64,000 nucleotides of DNA from Margaritispora aquatica (GCA_007644065.1 VJWN01000017.1:930001-994000), one strand, 5' to 3'; shown: positions 23,483 to 37,581, counted from the first letter of the stretch. The notes: a model not told the origin generated them from the letters alone. Made by a program: numbers and translations.

Positions 23483-24200
23483 CTCTTTGACGGATTATAG
23501 CGTGGGTTTGATGCTTGTTGTTTGCGTTTCGGAATACTGCTTTCTTCAAAAAGAGGATTGGTAGTTTAATAAGTTTTCCTAAAGGTCCTGGCTGTTAAAT
23601 GTTGCCGTTACTGATGTTGACTCGATTTATGATCGCAAGTGTTTCGCGTACCAGATTGCTTAAGCGAGTTTTGATATATGAATTGAATCTGTCAGGACAC
23701 CATATTTAGAAAATGAGCTCATACAGTGTTGATGATGAGCTACATAGCGATCCAAGCCAGCAATGAACACTGCACTTCCTCCACACTGCTAAAGCAAAAG
23801 CCAAAGCCATCCTCCCGTTTCAAGACATCAATCACCTGCACCCATTGCAAAGTCAGATAGAAGTGAACAATGTATATATTGGTTGTCATTAAAAATACTA
23901 CATAAAATCTCTTGAAGATCAAACCCTACATCAAGCATGGTGATCTGTCTATTTTCCGGCGTTTTAGTTCGTCTATTTTTCATCTTCCCTTCCCCCCCTC
24001 TCCCCTCTTACATCTATAAGACCGATTCATGTGTGTCTGTGACAAAGGAAATGCGATCGCAATACAATGCTTCGCTTCGCTGAGAAATAATCGTCGAGAA
24101 TGTCGCAAAAAGTAAGATCTTACTACACACATATACAAAGTAGAAATATGCAAAACAAAACAATAAGAGCAGCAGCTATCACCACCCCACTTGAGCAACT
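23483..24200. other. Intergenic between convergent genes
   Basis: Contains the 3' flanks of the two convergent genes. No gene seen. Confidence 0.5.
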
Positions 24201-27200
24201 CTACTCCTTCTTAGCCTTCTTTCCAGGCTTCTTAGGCACCCTGACGAGCCAATACAAAAACACGGCCATCACAGCATTAAACACGATGAAAGCCCACAGA
24301 ATCCCAAAGTTCCTCCACCGCAAATCATATGAACTGCCCAATGCATCCAAGAACTGGTTCGTGCTGCTGATAGAGCAGTAGCTACACTGCGATGCGCTAG
24401 GATCCTCAAGATATCCACCTCCACTGGCTTTGATGAATGAAGCCATGTACTCGCCACACGTGGAACCGGCTGGGGCAGAGAATTTGCGGAACTCGTTGGC
24501 TGCGCAGACGACATCGTTGTTGGCGATTCCGACTGACAGCATGGCGCTCGCGAGGTACGTGAAGGGCGAGAGGCGGTACATGAAGATCCAGAAGCGGGGA
24601 AATACGTCTGGCGAGGCGAGGATACCACAGAAAACCAGCGTGAGCGAGAACATCAGGTTGGCGAGGTTGCCACCTACTTCGGCAGTCTCGATCGCTGCTA
24701 TGACCATGGATGTGAAGGTCGAGGTGAAGAGGAGGAATTCCCAGATGAGCAGGAAGAGGAGACCGCCGCGCTCGGTGACTTGGTTGTCGGGTACGGCGTT
24801 CTTGTACAGGCCGATGGGGTAGTACCAGCAGAAGAAAATGAGGACGGCACAGAGAGAGTTCCAGGGTAGTTCGACAAAGATGTTGGAGATCATAAAAGCT
24901 TTCCAGGAGTATGTCTTAGAGGGGCGTTCACGAACTTCGTATAGGGCGCGCTGGGTACAGAAGTTTGGCATGATTTGTTGTACGAGCTGGCCAAAGATGG
25001 TGAAGAGCATGAAAATGGCGAACATTTGGTTTTGGAGTTCCTGCTGCGATGTCCCGGCGTTGAAGAAGGAGAAACCAATGAAGAGAGCGGCGAAGGTACA
25101 CAGGGAGAGCTTGGAGTAGATGTATGATGGAGTTCGCCAGTATTGCTTGAAGACTCGTTGTGTGACTTCCCAGAGCTGGACACCAAAGGGAGCGGCAAAT
25201 TCGCGGAAACTGGCTTTGTCATCATCGGAAGAAGATGCTTGGGTTGTTTTGGGTAGTTCAGTCTTCAAGCGAGCGAGCTCGTTGTGTACTTCCTTATACT
25301 CCGGTGAGGCACGCCATGTGTCGTTCCAGTCAATTTCGGTTGTGGTTCCTGGAGCGGCACCAATGACTTCAAGCATCCATTCAGCAGGATTGGCGTCTGG
25401 CGGGCAGGGATGGGCTCCGTTGCGTTCGAAGTATTTGGTGAGGATGTTTGCATTTTCACCTACTTCGCCGAAATAGACGGTGCGACCTCCTTTGGCCAAG
25501 AATAAGAGACGATCAAAACGTTGGAAGAGCATAGCCGAAGGTTGGTGGATCTAGAAAGTTAGATGGCACCATATATGGCATGGCAAAACTTACAGTGCAC
25601 AAGACGGCTTGACCATTCTTGGTCAGCTTTTCCATCAGATCACAGATAGCCCAGGATGTTTGCGAGTCAAGACCGGAGGTAGGTTCATCCAAGAACAGGA
25701 GCAATTCTGGCTTGGCAGCCAGTTCGACACCAATAGTAAGTCGTTTACGTTGTTCAACATTAAGACCTATCCTGTTAGTCATGTTCCACTTTTGGACACA
25801 CCGACTTACCTTCTCCAGGAACACCAACTACCGCGTCAGCGTACTCTTGCATATCCAGAAGCTTGATAACCTCTTCAACGTAATCCAGCTTCTCTTTTCG
25901 TGAGACCGCCGCAGGTTGTCTAAGCAGGGCACTGAAGTTCAATGCCTCCCGGACAGTGGTGGTAGATAAATGAAGATCCTGCTGTTGGACGTAGCCGGTC
26001 TTGCGTTGAAATGAAGCATCACGCTCTCTACCATCGACAAGCATATCACCAGTAATGACACCCATGGTAGTTCGAGTAGCCAAAACGTCCAGAAGTGTGG
26101 TCTTTCCAGCACCACTAACTCCCATAAGAGCAGTCAAAGTACCAGGTTTGACCCAGCCATCAACATGATCTAAGATTCGTCTTGGCTCACCCTTGATCTT
26201 GATATCGTAACACACATCCTTCCAGGAGAAGATGGCAGTTTGTCTCTTGATGACGGCGGAAACATCCACATCGCCATTCCTCTCAGTACGAGCAACAGTT
26301 GATGCTGCAACCTCCTCGTCGCTCCCATATCGCTTGGACAGAACAGCTGGAGCATGACCACGACGGAAGACGAGAACTTCACCCTTGGACTTCTTGGCAG
26401 TAATGTATTCAGCAGCGGCAAGGTAGAAAGCACATAGACCAATGACGAAGACCCACAGGATGCCGAAATTTCTAAGCGGGTTAGCTATAAACATTCACGG
26501 ATTCATGTTCCATACCTCCACTTGTTGCTTGCACTATATTGGTAGGATGACTGAAGGTATGCTGCTCCTTCGACAACGCCTGACCCAGCAACAGAACCGA
26601 CTGCAGAACATACTCTTTCCATAGGTGTAGCATTGATGTAGTCTGGTCCGACTGGGACGAATGATGTTGGATTGCAAGTATAATTTTGACCAACGAATTC
26701 ATTAACCATCAAAGCCTCAAAACCGTATGAAACAGGGTCTAGGTAATTTATCCATCGTGCCCAACCTCGCATATATGGAACCGGAAGTGCGAAGCCGGTG
26801 TAGATGACGATGGCTAGGATCAGAATTGCAGCCGGAGCCATGGCCTGGGATAGAGTCCTTGATACTGAAGCAATGGTCCGGAACAACATGGACATGACAA
26901 GTGTTAGCATGAATGAGATTAGCAAGAAAAAGAAGAAATTTCCTGGTTGTCGATTGAGGTTGACCATGAAGTATAATGTGAGATTGAAAATGATCGAATT
27001 CAAAATCTTGTATGGAAGATCTGTCAACATGCTAGCAATGGCTTCAGTTGAAGGGTGATACAAAGCGTATCGAGCATGTTTTTCGACAATTGGGCGTTGG
27101 GCGTAGAGTGTCAAAATCTAGAACTATTAGCCATCTTTCTAGCCACAGTCATGTTTACTTACTTCCAAAGCGGAACCAAAAGCGTTCATGAGGATAGCGA

Positions 27201-28996
27201 AGAACAGAACAGCACTTCTCGAGAAGAAACTGTCTGTTGTCATCGGCAGGTTGTAGAAAACACTACTGATGACAAGAGACATGATGAAATTACCAAAAAG
27301 TTGAGACAGCGTCAAACTTGGATCACCCTTCAATCGCCAAAAGCCGCGAGTGAGACAGAGCTTGATCTGGCCGACGTAGGATAGCGTGTATGGACTAGTA
27401 ATGCGTTGATGCTTGGACTGTTGGATTCGACGAGAAGCTTTGAATTCCTCGAGATGAGTTCCACCAATAGTATACTGTTGGTTGTAGCTGTCGATTTCCT
27501 GGATAAGGGCGGCTCTTGCTGGACTTGCTTTCCAAGCGGCAGCAAATTCATCAGGTGATCGTGGTACCTTGTTCGTAAATTCTGGTCGAACAACTCGTTC
27601 CAAAGCACTAGTCATTGAAGTTAGGAAATCGGCTGTGGTCTGTCTGCTTGGGCATTCGAAGCCAAGGTTTTCAAAATAAGCTCTAGCATCGCCGCAACGA
27701 CCGAAGTAAATCTGTCGACCTTCATACAAAACAAGAACTTTATCGAAGATGTCGTAAGCACTTTGAGGTGCTTGATAGATGGCGACGACTGAAGTGGACC
27801 CAACAAGATCGGTGGAATTGCGAAGAGTTTTGCAAAACTCAATAGCATTGGCGGAATCTAATCCTCTCGTTGAATTGTCCCAACATTGAAGTGGTGCACC
27901 ACTCAAAACAGCTTCAGCAATCGTCACTCGCTTGCGTTCTCCACCAGAGACACCTCGGACAAAGTCGTTGCCCACAAATGTATTTATCGTGTGGCTAATA
28001 CCAAAAACTGCCATGACCATGTCCCGGAGGTATCTTGCATAATCGTTTCGTGGAATGTCACCTGGAATGTGGCGAGGGGCTCTGGCCATAGCGGCGAACT
28101 CGAGGGTTTGTCCAACAGTGAGTTGAGGGAAATGGACATCAACTTCGGCGGTGTAGATTGCTTCACCACGGAAATCCTTGTGCATTTGTTCAGGAGAGAT
28201 GCCTTGATAATTGATTTCGGAACCAGCTTCAAGAAAGTATCCATTTGTTTCGCCAGCAATTGTCTTGAGGAATGTTGAGCATCCACTGCAGACATGTGAG
28301 TTGGTGTCACGATAATGAAGAGAGTGACTTACCTGCCAGGAGGTCCCAAGACAACCAACATCTCACCAGCATGTACAACTCCATCGAGGTGTTGGAGGAT
28401 ATCAATTTTGCGTGGTTTGCTCATTCCCATAAGCTTCTTGGCGAGCCCAACTACTTCGAAGATGACATTGCCCACACTCTTTTGATAATCTGTCGCAGAG
28501 CCAAATCCATAAGCACTCAAATCCTTGAATGAAAATCCTGCTGTCCTCTGCTTGAACTTCTCGGGATCTCTTGCTTGAAGATTGAGTAGCGACTTTGCGA
28601 ATGCGCGGGGATTGAAATCTGGTGACGATGGATCCAATGCTGGATTGTCTTTTGACTCGAAGGGATTCTTGTCGTAGATGCTGCGGTGGGATTGCTGAGT
28701 ATACTTTCGTGCCAATTGATGTATTTCATCATCGCGACGTTTCTGTTCGCTTTCTTCCTGTGACATTACACGCTCCAATGTGCCTGATTCTGAACTATCC
28801 GCCCGCTTCTCGTTTTCTATGGCGGGCTTGGTCGACTCGCTTGGGTAATGAGGGTATGGATTCTGACCGATGCCAGTTTGAGCGGCAGTTCGATCATTAT
28901 CCTGGAATGTGAAGTTGCCTGGTAGAACGGGATCATCAGTAGGTTTTCTTTTAATGGATAAATGTTCATTTAGTTTGCCATACCAACTAAAGACAT
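24201..28996 (-). CDS. Pleiotropic drug resistance (Pdr/ABCG) full-size ABC transporter
   Basis: Plasma-membrane ATP-driven exporter of lipophilic compounds, often azoles or plant defence chemicals in this family. Seven exons give 1,502 residues, the usual length. Introns: 28919-28983, 28286-28332, 27118-27162, 26472-26515, 25767-25809, 25551-25593, all 43-65 nt. The start is a 13-nt first exon (ATG at 28996, MSLVG) spliced to GNFTFQDND. Layout is NBD-TMD-NBD-TMD. Walker A of NBD1 is the degenerate [11 protein letters not shown] (near residue 200), with signature VSGGERKR (about 313). NBD2 has [12 protein letters not shown] (about 893) and [14 protein letters not shown] then [13 protein letters not shown]. 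The asymmetry between the two Walker motifs is a hallmark of Pdr transporters. Six hydrophobic segments follow each NBD. The tail is [11 protein letters not shown]. Substrate cannot be deduced. Confidence 0.96.
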
Positions 28997-30906
28997 TTTG
29001 GCCGGTTCGCCTCAACTAAGAAGAGAAGAATGAAGCTGTGAACTCGAAATACCAAACAGCCTTCACAGTCGGCGTTTGTCCTTCCACGGAAGAGAAAGTT
29101 GATGGGACCCAAGAGGAATTATAAGAATTAAATTAAAGTTGTATCAAGCATCTCACATCCAATACAAAAGGCGAATCCATAGAGTTTTTGAAGCTGGGAA
29201 AGAAGGGTTCTTAGCTGTCATCAACGGCGTGGAATCACGGATGTGCCCAAAATTGTATCCGAGAACAGCTTCACCCCACCATGAGATACTTGAATACTTG
29301 ACAGTATGCAAGGTTTATGCCGAATTTGTGCAGTTTATGTTTGGACCCGTTCCTGCTGTCAAAGTCCAACGGAAATGGCTTGTCCCAGCATCCGGATCGG
29401 GTCTTGGACGCTTTTGACTGGTTCCTTCGTATTTAAGTTTGTGGTGCGGCTCCACTGACAGATTGATTCGAAATCACGCGAATTATGCGAATTATGCAGG
29501 TGCGAATCATATTAATCATATTGACAGTGACAGTGACAGTGACAGTGACAGTGACAGTGACAGTGACAGTGACAGTAAAATATTACCGACCCGTATTCTT
29601 CAACATTCTAATTGGTGATAATTAGCGAGCAAAGCAAATGTCACACAATACGGAGAGAATACGGTCCCAGGTATCTTACTTACTTTACGGTCAAATGGGT
29701 TTATTTTCCACAAGTCACAGAATTGGTGGCCGCAATTAAGGTTGCATTCCTACTTTTACTGTATGGCATGGCATCTCTCAATTCTTGGCAACTTTGTTCG
29801 GGCGGGTCGGGCTCAAGATGTTTCTCTTGCGATTGTTCCTATCATTCAAGATATGTTCGGTTAAAGCCGTCGGATTTAAACTTCTCCCGTCATCCATCAG
29901 CCATCCATCATCCATCCTTGCGAGCCAAATTGTCGGATCCGCTCCAAGTTCGTCATCTCTCTAACGTAGGGGCTTGGCGAATCAAAATACGGGTCGAATA
30001 TTTATCGAGACCTCTTCATCCCCATTGGCATTTCTATGTTTGACGGATACAGTATGTATCTTTTTAATACCAGGTACCTTATTATTGTGTTCTACTCAAT
30101 CCGCTTGGTCACTTCGACGATGCAAGCTCACACGCACGTGTGCATGCTTTACAGGACCTACGAGTTAAGCATATCATTGGATGACCATTTGTCGAATCAT
30201 AGGTTTATATCACAAGTTAGATTCACATGTGGCTACTTCAGGGTCAATAGCGAGTCTGATCGGAATGTTGCTGTACACTGTTTGTTACCCATACACAGAG
30301 TTGTGTCTCTGTTGTGTTTTCAGTTACCTGCTCTCATTAATATCAACATTTCATCTCTCATCTCTTCCTACTGCCTGTCTCTCCTCCATTGGCTCTTCGT
30401 ACTTTTGTTTCACTTGAGAAACAAAACGCATCGTGAGCCAATCGTTTAAGCATCAACGTTCAAACACCACGAATCTTCGATAGACGGATCTTTCCGATAG
30501 CTGAGCCAAGTGGCTCAAAGAAACATCTTCAGCCTCGTTGCTGCGCTCGAATCAGCACTATTTCCGATACTTTGCATGTCTTTGCCTGATCATTTGGAAC
30601 ATGCTAGCGACATAATAAACAATCTGTCTCTGGCTCAAGGCATCCAGGGACGCTCAACCCTACAAGGACTTTCTCCTCGCCGGTCCGGCAGCTGTAGTTT
30701 GGCGTCACACCCTGACGAGTCATCTGAAGTCTGCCTCGATAGCTGTATGATGCATATTGCACATTCAGGCTACCACGGGATTTCCAAAGTATATACGAAC
30801 GACGAGAATCTGGTCTGAGTAGAGTGGGACCATGAACAACATGATATAGATACAGAGACAACCGGGACAACTTGGCAGCCCGACACGTTATAAGCCACTC
30901 GGAACC
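28997..30906. promoter_or_regulatory. Long divergent intergenic region (ABC transporter / DUF6536 protein)
   Basis: About 1.9 kb separates two divergent genes and must hold both promoters. It contains the hexanucleotide tract listed separately and no supported coding sequence; a frame at 30510-30818 lacks an ATG and recognisable content. Confidence 0.5.
29523..29576. repeat. Hexanucleotide microsatellite (GACAGT)9
   Basis: Nine perfect copies of GACAGT, 54 bp, about 530 bp upstream of the ABC transporter start codon. Confidence 0.98.
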
Positions 30907-33275
30907 ATGCCGTACGATAATCGACTTCTATCATCAACAACTAGTCATGAACTTGATTTTAACTCAGTAGAGGATAGTATTGAATTGGGGTAAAGTTTGG
31001 TAGAACTTTGGGGATAATAGGTACTGACCAATCGTAGGCCATGGGAAAGCAGTGGCTCAAATCCTCGTAGTCGTGCACCCTACGAGGATACAAGTAGTGA
31101 CAAACTTCTCAAATATGGACGAGATTACCCGAGCGAAGATCAATCAAGGCAAACTCAAAAACATCCTGTTCGCTACGATGGATGGTATATTGGGGCTCTC
31201 TTTAGCATCACGGTAGTTGCCTTCACGTTTATTCTCAACATCATCGTTACAGTTTGGGCAACTACTCACTTTGGTGTCGTGGATGGCATTGGAACAATCA
31301 GTCAGGCGCCGTGTTACACAATCAAGAAAGCAGGTCTTTGGTTACACATTGGGATTAATATTCTCAGCACAGCTTTACTTGGCGCTAGCAATTACTGCAT
31401 GCAATGTCTATGTTCTCCGACCAAACTTGAAGTCGAGAGAGCCCATGCCAAGAAGACATGGCTTGATATTGGAATTCAAAGCTTCAGGAATTTGGCGAAG
31501 ATTCGAAGAGGTCGAATGGTGCTTTGGTTGTGTCTTGCAATGAGCTCGATTCCTCTGCACTTGATGTACGTGTGGTTTTAATTCCGTTGATGTTTCTAAT
31601 ACATTGTAGGTTCAACTCAGCGATCTTCGTCAGCTTAACTGCAAATGAGTACGTAGTTGCAGCAGTTTCCGAGGATTTCGTGAATGGTGCATCTTGGACA
31701 TTAACCGGGTGGAATGACTTGCATCGTTCACTCCTAGCTGAGATGCAACAAAATGTCTCTTCTTATGAAAGACTTGATCAACCCACTTGCATGAAAGATT
31801 ATGGAGTAGATTATCTTTCTGCAAGACGACACGCACTGGTCGTCGTCTCAGGCAATTTCACGAATCCACTCCTCGGAATCTTGGACTGGAACTACGACTC
31901 ACCACAGAATTCATGGGTTTGCGGGACTGCATTAGGAGCTAATTCCACCATTCAAACATACTCAATTGACTATTACGACTGCACAGTTGGAGTTGCGATG
32001 GCCAACGAGACATGGGTTATGGCCAATCAACCTGTGGAGTACTGCCTAAGCCAAAAGGTTGAAGATCAGTGTCGTCTTCAATTCGCCATGCCGATTCTTA
32101 TAGTGGTTTTGGTTTGCAATTTTGTCAAGCTCATCTGCATAGCAATCACATTGTGGAAATTCAGAGAGCCAACTTTCGTTACATTGGGTGATGCATTAAG
32201 TGCGTTTCTTGAAGCACCAGATCCGTCGACTGCTGGAATGTGTATTGCAGAGAAGAGTGATTTCGCGAAAGGGAATTGGCCAGAAGAAGAACCAAAGAGA
32301 TGGGCTCTTAGGAGGTACTTTAGATATGAGGCCGTGGGTATGAGAAGGTTTATAATTACAAATTCAACGTGGGTTATTCGCCTTGCATTCTACTTACGCT
32401 GACCATTCCAGATTTGCTGTTGCTGTTATTGCGCTATCAATAATTTTGCGATTCGCAATCAACAGTACCACGACTTCGTGAGTATTTCAATGATGGGCAA
32501 AATATCAATCACTAACTGAGCCAAGGAGCGATATTCAAACACTGTGGCGACTAGGTTTTGGCACTGTGACGGCGAGCTCTTTAATACGATGGGATACTCC
32601 TGTATTCGGTACTCCTGGACTTTTGAAGAATGTCTTGATTGCGAATTCTCCTCAACTACTTCTCTCACTTCTTTGTAAGTTTTCCTCCAAGTTTCACACC
32701 CAGCTGACCCTCTAGACATAATCTACAATAGAATGTACACTTGTATGTCATTCTCGAGAGAATGGCACAGTCTCGCTCACCACCAACAAAGCCTCCGAGT
32801 CACCTCTCCACGCGGCGAACAAAGATCCACCTATTTCCTCTCCCTACCCTACAGATACCTACTCACCATCTCCACCACCTCCGTCGCCACTCACTGGATC
32901 CTCTCGCAAAGTCTCTTTCTCGTCGCTATCGATGTGTACGACCTCAAGGGCACATTCACTCCCTCCCACTCACTCTTGACATGCGGGTTCTCCTGTATAG
33001 CACTCATTTTTCTCATCGGTATCGGCTGGCTCGTCTTCATCACAGGGGTGGGTATGGGTTTACGACGGTACGAAGCCGGTATGCCGTTGGCAGGGAGCTG
33101 TAGTGCTGTCATCAGTGCAGCTTGTCATCCGGAAGATGAGACTGAAGCTGCACTTGTACCAGTCAAATGGGGTGTCACGAGTATATCGAATGGGTTGGGG
33201 CATTGTTCGATCAGTGGGAGGTATGTGAGTCCACCTATCACGTGGCGGATGTATATGGGAAAAGGTAATACTTAA
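30907..33275 (+). CDS. DUF6536 multi-pass membrane protein
   Basis: Six exons (introns 30990-31037, 31566-31609, 32348-32411, 32478-32525, 32675-32715) total 2,124 nt and encode 707 residues. An N-terminal disordered stretch of about 70 residues precedes YDGWYIGALFSITVVAFTFI, the first membrane segment. The block GLWLHIGINILSTALLGASN, YCMQCLCSPT and HAKKTWLDIGIQSFRNL is the conserved core of the fungal DUF6536 family. Further hydrophobic helices occur around FAMPILIVVLVCNF, FAVAVIALSIILRFA, SLFLVAIDV and IALIFLIGIGWLVF. QQRSTYF-type and PYRY motifs near the fourth membrane region (EQRSTYFLSLPYRYLL) are also family-like. Function in the family is unknown; a plasma-membrane role is inference. 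The intron at 32348 uses a weak GTTTAT donor, but it is the only splice that keeps the frame. Confidence 0.9.
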
Positions 33276-33770
33276 TTTCAAGTGTTGGGCTATTCAATGA
33301 GTATTGATGAGCTGGACTCTCGTCAATTTTACTCGGGTGTCCAACTTTGGATCTTCTGCAATGCAAGGCTGATCTCAGTCTCATGATATCCTCTCAGCCT
33401 ACCACTTTTGACCTCCCATTCGATGTCTTGCGACCCCTTCACACCTGATCCACTAAATCTATTGGTCAGCCATGATTCAGCTCCCCCACCACCTTGGACC
33501 TTGATTTCGACCCCGCGACGCCTTTCCTTTTGCTGCGGCCAAGCACTGAAAGCACTTTATCTTGAAACATAGTGTATCAAGAGCTTGTATTTGTCGCAAG
33601 TTCAGCTTGGTCGGATCTTTCCTTATCTGAGCTTATATCTCGGCATCAATCTGCTTAGTTTTGTAGAACTTCACTCTTTTGCTTGTGAAGCTTCATTTGT
33701 AGCCTTGCAGGAGACATTTACCCCGCCATCGTTTCTTCACATTTACTCTCCAACGCCAGATTGAGCAATC
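33276..33770. other. Intergenic, promoter of the phospholipase D gene
   Basis: About 500 bp between two genes on the same strand. No gene seen. Confidence 0.5.
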
Positions 33771-36579
33771 ATGTCGTTCTTCTCTGGAGTTAGCGATGCG
33801 TTCAATAATTTCTCAGGAGTCAGTGATGCCTTCAATGATATAACCTCAAGCTTGACTAAACATGCTGGGAAATTTATACAGAAAATCGATGAAGGGCGAC
33901 ATTCACATACAAACACAGGAGAAGAATGTCATGCCTTACACTTGCATACACGCAACAATCGATACCACAGTTTTGCGCCAGTCAGAAACAGTGGCAATGA
34001 TGCCAAATGGTACGTTGATGGTTGTGGGTACATGTGGGCTGTTAGTGTAGCTATTGAAGAAGCAAGAGAGAGTATCTGGATCTTGGATTGGTGGTTGAGT
34101 CCAGAGCTGTACCTTCGAAGACCTCCTACTCAAAATGAGAACTATCGAATTGATCGGATGCTTCTAGCTGCTGCGGAGAGAGGAGTAAAGGTTAATGTGA
34201 TTGTGTATAAAGAGGTGGCACAGGTTTTGACTTGTTTGTATCCATGATCTGGTTTGGGGTAGACGCTGATTTTTCTAGTATGCTCCGATCACACGAAGAA
34301 GGCCTTGCAGTTGCACCCCAATATAGCAGTATTCCGACATCCCGACCATGCTCCAAGCGGCCAAGTAATCCAATCCGAGTTCCTGTCCTCGTTAAAGAAT
34401 TTCTCCTTGAAGTCACTACAGCTCGCAGATGTTCCTGCAGATACATTCAAAGCTCTGTATGGTGTCAACAAGGATGTTATTCTATACTGGGCACATCATG
34501 AGAAACTTTGTCTTGTGGATGGAGATATTGCGTTTATGGGAGGATTGGATCTTTGCTTTGGAAGATGGGATACAAATCAGCATGCAATTGCAGATGCTCA
34601 CCCGACGGATCTGAATAAAGCCATCTTCCCAGGACAGGACTTCAATAATGCCAGAATCTACGATTTTGCCGATGTTACACACTTCGACCAGAATAAACTT
34701 GATCGTACCAAGAATTCACGCATGGGTTGGTCGGACATCTCGATATGCCTCAGAGGACCCGTTGTGCAAGATCTGAGAGCACACTTTGTGCAGAGATGGG
34801 ATTTTATCTTTCAGGAGAAATACAATGTGCAGAATGATCCGCGTTACACTGCTATCGAGCTTTCGGAGGCGGATACTGCCGATGGGTATTACAAGTCTGA
34901 TGGAACGACGTCACTTAATATTCTTGGAGATGGAAATCCAGATGATGCTGATGCACCGGATGGAGAGGAGCATCATAGGTTCACAGGGATGTTGAGGCAG
35001 TTTGCTGGGAGTTTGGGGCAAAGTGAGGAGGAGGTTGTTGAGCAACCGCAAGAGGTTACTGGTGTTTCAATTCAACTTGTGAGAAGTTGTACCAGATGGA
35101 GTAACGGTGTATCGACAGAGGTAAGTTTAAAGATTCTTTTGATGATTCGGCTGACAAGATAGCACTCAATTGCGAATGCCTACATGGATATCATCCGCGA
35201 CAGTAAACATTTCGTATATATCGAAAATCAGTTCTTCATCACCGCAACAGACGACGAGCAACATCCTGTGAGGAACAAGATCGGCGCTGCAATCGTGGAG
35301 CGAATTGTTCGAGCTCATAATGCTGGCGAAAAGTACAAGGTCATCGTTTGCATGCCAGCTGTTCCAGCTTTTGCAGGTGACCTCCATGCAGCTGATTCTA
35401 TTGGTACACGAGCCATCATGGAATTCCAATACCAGAGTATATGCCGAGGAGGTCACAGTATCATGGAAGCGTGCCAAAACGCAGGTGTGCCGGATGCGAA
35501 GGAATATATTCGTTTCTACAATCTCAGAAATTACGATCGAATTAATGCCGGGCAAGCGATGGATCAGGTTCAACAAGATAGTGGTGTGAACTACGAGGAT
35601 GGCAGAAGAGAGCATGACGATGTCGTTGGAGCCGGCTATGACGGTCAAGGCGAAGGTACTGGTGCAGGTGAGGGACAGGAGAATGAAAATTACAACAGGT
35701 ATCAACAAGCTGGTTCGCAAGTAAGCAACAACGACGATAAATTCGACACTGTAAGCACTTGTTACATGGAGAATGGTCCAGCCCTCACTTCTATTCCATG
35801 GTCCGGCAGCGAAGAAGCAGAAATGGCTGCTTTTGTCAGCGAAGGTATGTCCTTAGCTCCCTCCTCAAGACTCGTCTAACCAAATAGAACTTTATATCCA
35901 CTCCAAAGTCCTCATCGCAGATGATCGTATCGTAATTTGTGGCTCCGCTAACCTCAACGATCGCTCCCAACTTGGTTACCACGATTCTGAAATCGCCGTC
36001 GTGATTGAAGACTCTACCCCCATAGCCAGCACCATGAACGGTGTTGAATTCACTGCTTCCTCTTTCGCCGCTTCATTACGTAGACAGCTATTCCGCAAGC
36101 ATCTCGGTTTGCTGCCCCCACAAGACTGTACCGCACCAGACGCGAACTTCACGCCGGTATCCCAAGATCCCAACGCCTACGACTGGGACTCCGAGAACGA
36201 CCGTCTAGTGGCAGACCCTCTATCCCCAGAGTTTGAATCCCTCTGGAACGGCATCGCCAAGACCAACACCGACATCTTCGACAAGACCTTCCACGTCGTG
36301 CCCGCAGACAACGTGCGGAACTGGAGGGACTACGAGGAGTGGTACCAGAAGCTATTTGTGTCGCCTAGCAAGCCCGAAGATAAACAGCAGATCCCGCCAC
36401 GGTATGCGTATGGGCATGTGGTGACGGAGGAGTTTCCGGGCGGTGTTGGCGAGGTCAAGGCGCTGCTGGAGGGTGTGAGGGGCAATTTGGTCGAGATGCC
36501 GTTGTTGTTTATGGATGGCGTGGATTTTGCGATGGAGGGGCTGAAGTTGAATGCCTTGACTGATGATGTTTATACTTGA
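33771..36579 (+). CDS. Phospholipase D with two HKD motifs
   Basis: Hydrolyses phosphatidylcholine-type lipids to phosphatidic acid, a membrane signalling lipid. Four exons (introns 34234-34278, 35121-35162, 35845-35887) give 892 residues. The first catalytic motif is HHEKLCLVDGDIAFMGGLD (near residue 227), the second IHSKVLIADDRIVICGSANL (near 665). IENQFFI and the GYHDSE block are further PLD signatures. The first intron ends in frame only with a GTTTGT donor, which restores KEVAQVLTLCSDHTKKAL. The protein starts directly with a short repeated FSGVSDAFN motif and lacks the PX and PH domains of the larger Spo14-type enzymes, so it is the shorter fungal PLD class. There is an acidic Gly/Glu-rich insert at about residues 580-620 between the two catalytic halves. 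Confidence 0.95.
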
Positions 36580-37581
36580 TTTTGCGGGTGACAAGGTCAA
36601 AGTTGGAGATGGAGCGGTGAATTTGAGCGAGCGAGCGAGCGATTGTCAATAATGCATGATGATTTCTCCTAAAAGTTGGTTTCTCTAGAATGCTAGATGT
36701 GCACAGCTGTATGGCACATTCTCTGCGTTTGTCTTTGCTCCTGTACCTTGAGCTACAGTCATAGTTGTGTCTCATATGCTTCAATGTAAGGCAGGTGTCC
36801 ATTCCCTCTGCCAGAAGAAAGATCGTGGCCTGCTGTCTCTCTTTGGGTACACATCGAGCAAGCGAGTTTCACTTCTTCTAATATTATCATGAGCTATTTT
36901 ACGGCGTCTACTATGCTCAGGTCATCGCTGTGAATGTTTGAGCCAAGTTAACACATTATTGAAGAAGACTCTCTGGCTTTACTTTGGTGGCTTTAGTTAG
37001 GATTTAAATGCGATCAAGTAGTCGGTTAGCATATCATTCTCATAAATGCAATGGGGTGATTTCACAATTCACGATGTGCTTCACTTTGGTAGTTTCAGAA
37101 ATTAATACTTATCATACAGGAGTACAATCCGTAATTCTTGCTTCAAGTTCCAGGTCAAGGTCAAAGTCATAGGGCATTGAGGTGATGTTTCTTCATTCGT
37201 GCCTAAAAGTACAATCCACACCGATCGACTCCGATTGTCCGGGTGGCGATTAAGAGCTGTTCGTAAAGAAGGCTGGGTCGATCGAACCTAAATCTGATCA
37301 CACATTGAATTAACCAAAGGTGTATCTGCTTTATTCATTAGAGTCAAGTACTCGCCTTTTCCACCACAATTTCACAACCAGAGTCAAGGACTCACCTCTT
37401 CCTTGATGATGACTTCTTCTTCCTTCGCAAGGAGTGTCTTGTTGTCGTGTCCTGTGATGTGTTGCTAGAGGAACTGGTGAAGCCATTGGTTTTCCTCCTG
37501 TGTAGTTTCCAAGGCGTGGTGGTTGAGTGCGAACCACCTCACCGCCCTACTTCCGTGACGAGGCCACCTATTGGAGACTTC
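36580..37581. other. Intergenic between convergent genes
   Basis: No supported gene. A short (GAGC)n-like stretch occurs near 36625-36645, inside the 3' flank of the phospholipase gene. Confidence 0.5.

Noticed and set aside
29523..29576. CRISPR-like direct repeat
   Set aside because: Perfect 6-bp units with no spacers; it is a microsatellite in a eukaryotic genome.
30510..30818. Small gene upstream of the DUF6536 protein
   Set aside because: Frame begins at GTG, has no family-like sequence and probably lies in the leader or promoter.
24201..36579. Secondary-metabolite cluster around the ABC transporter
   Set aside because: No polyketide synthase, peptide synthetase, terpene synthase, P450 or pathway regulator nearby; neighbours are a DUF6536 protein and a phospholipase D.
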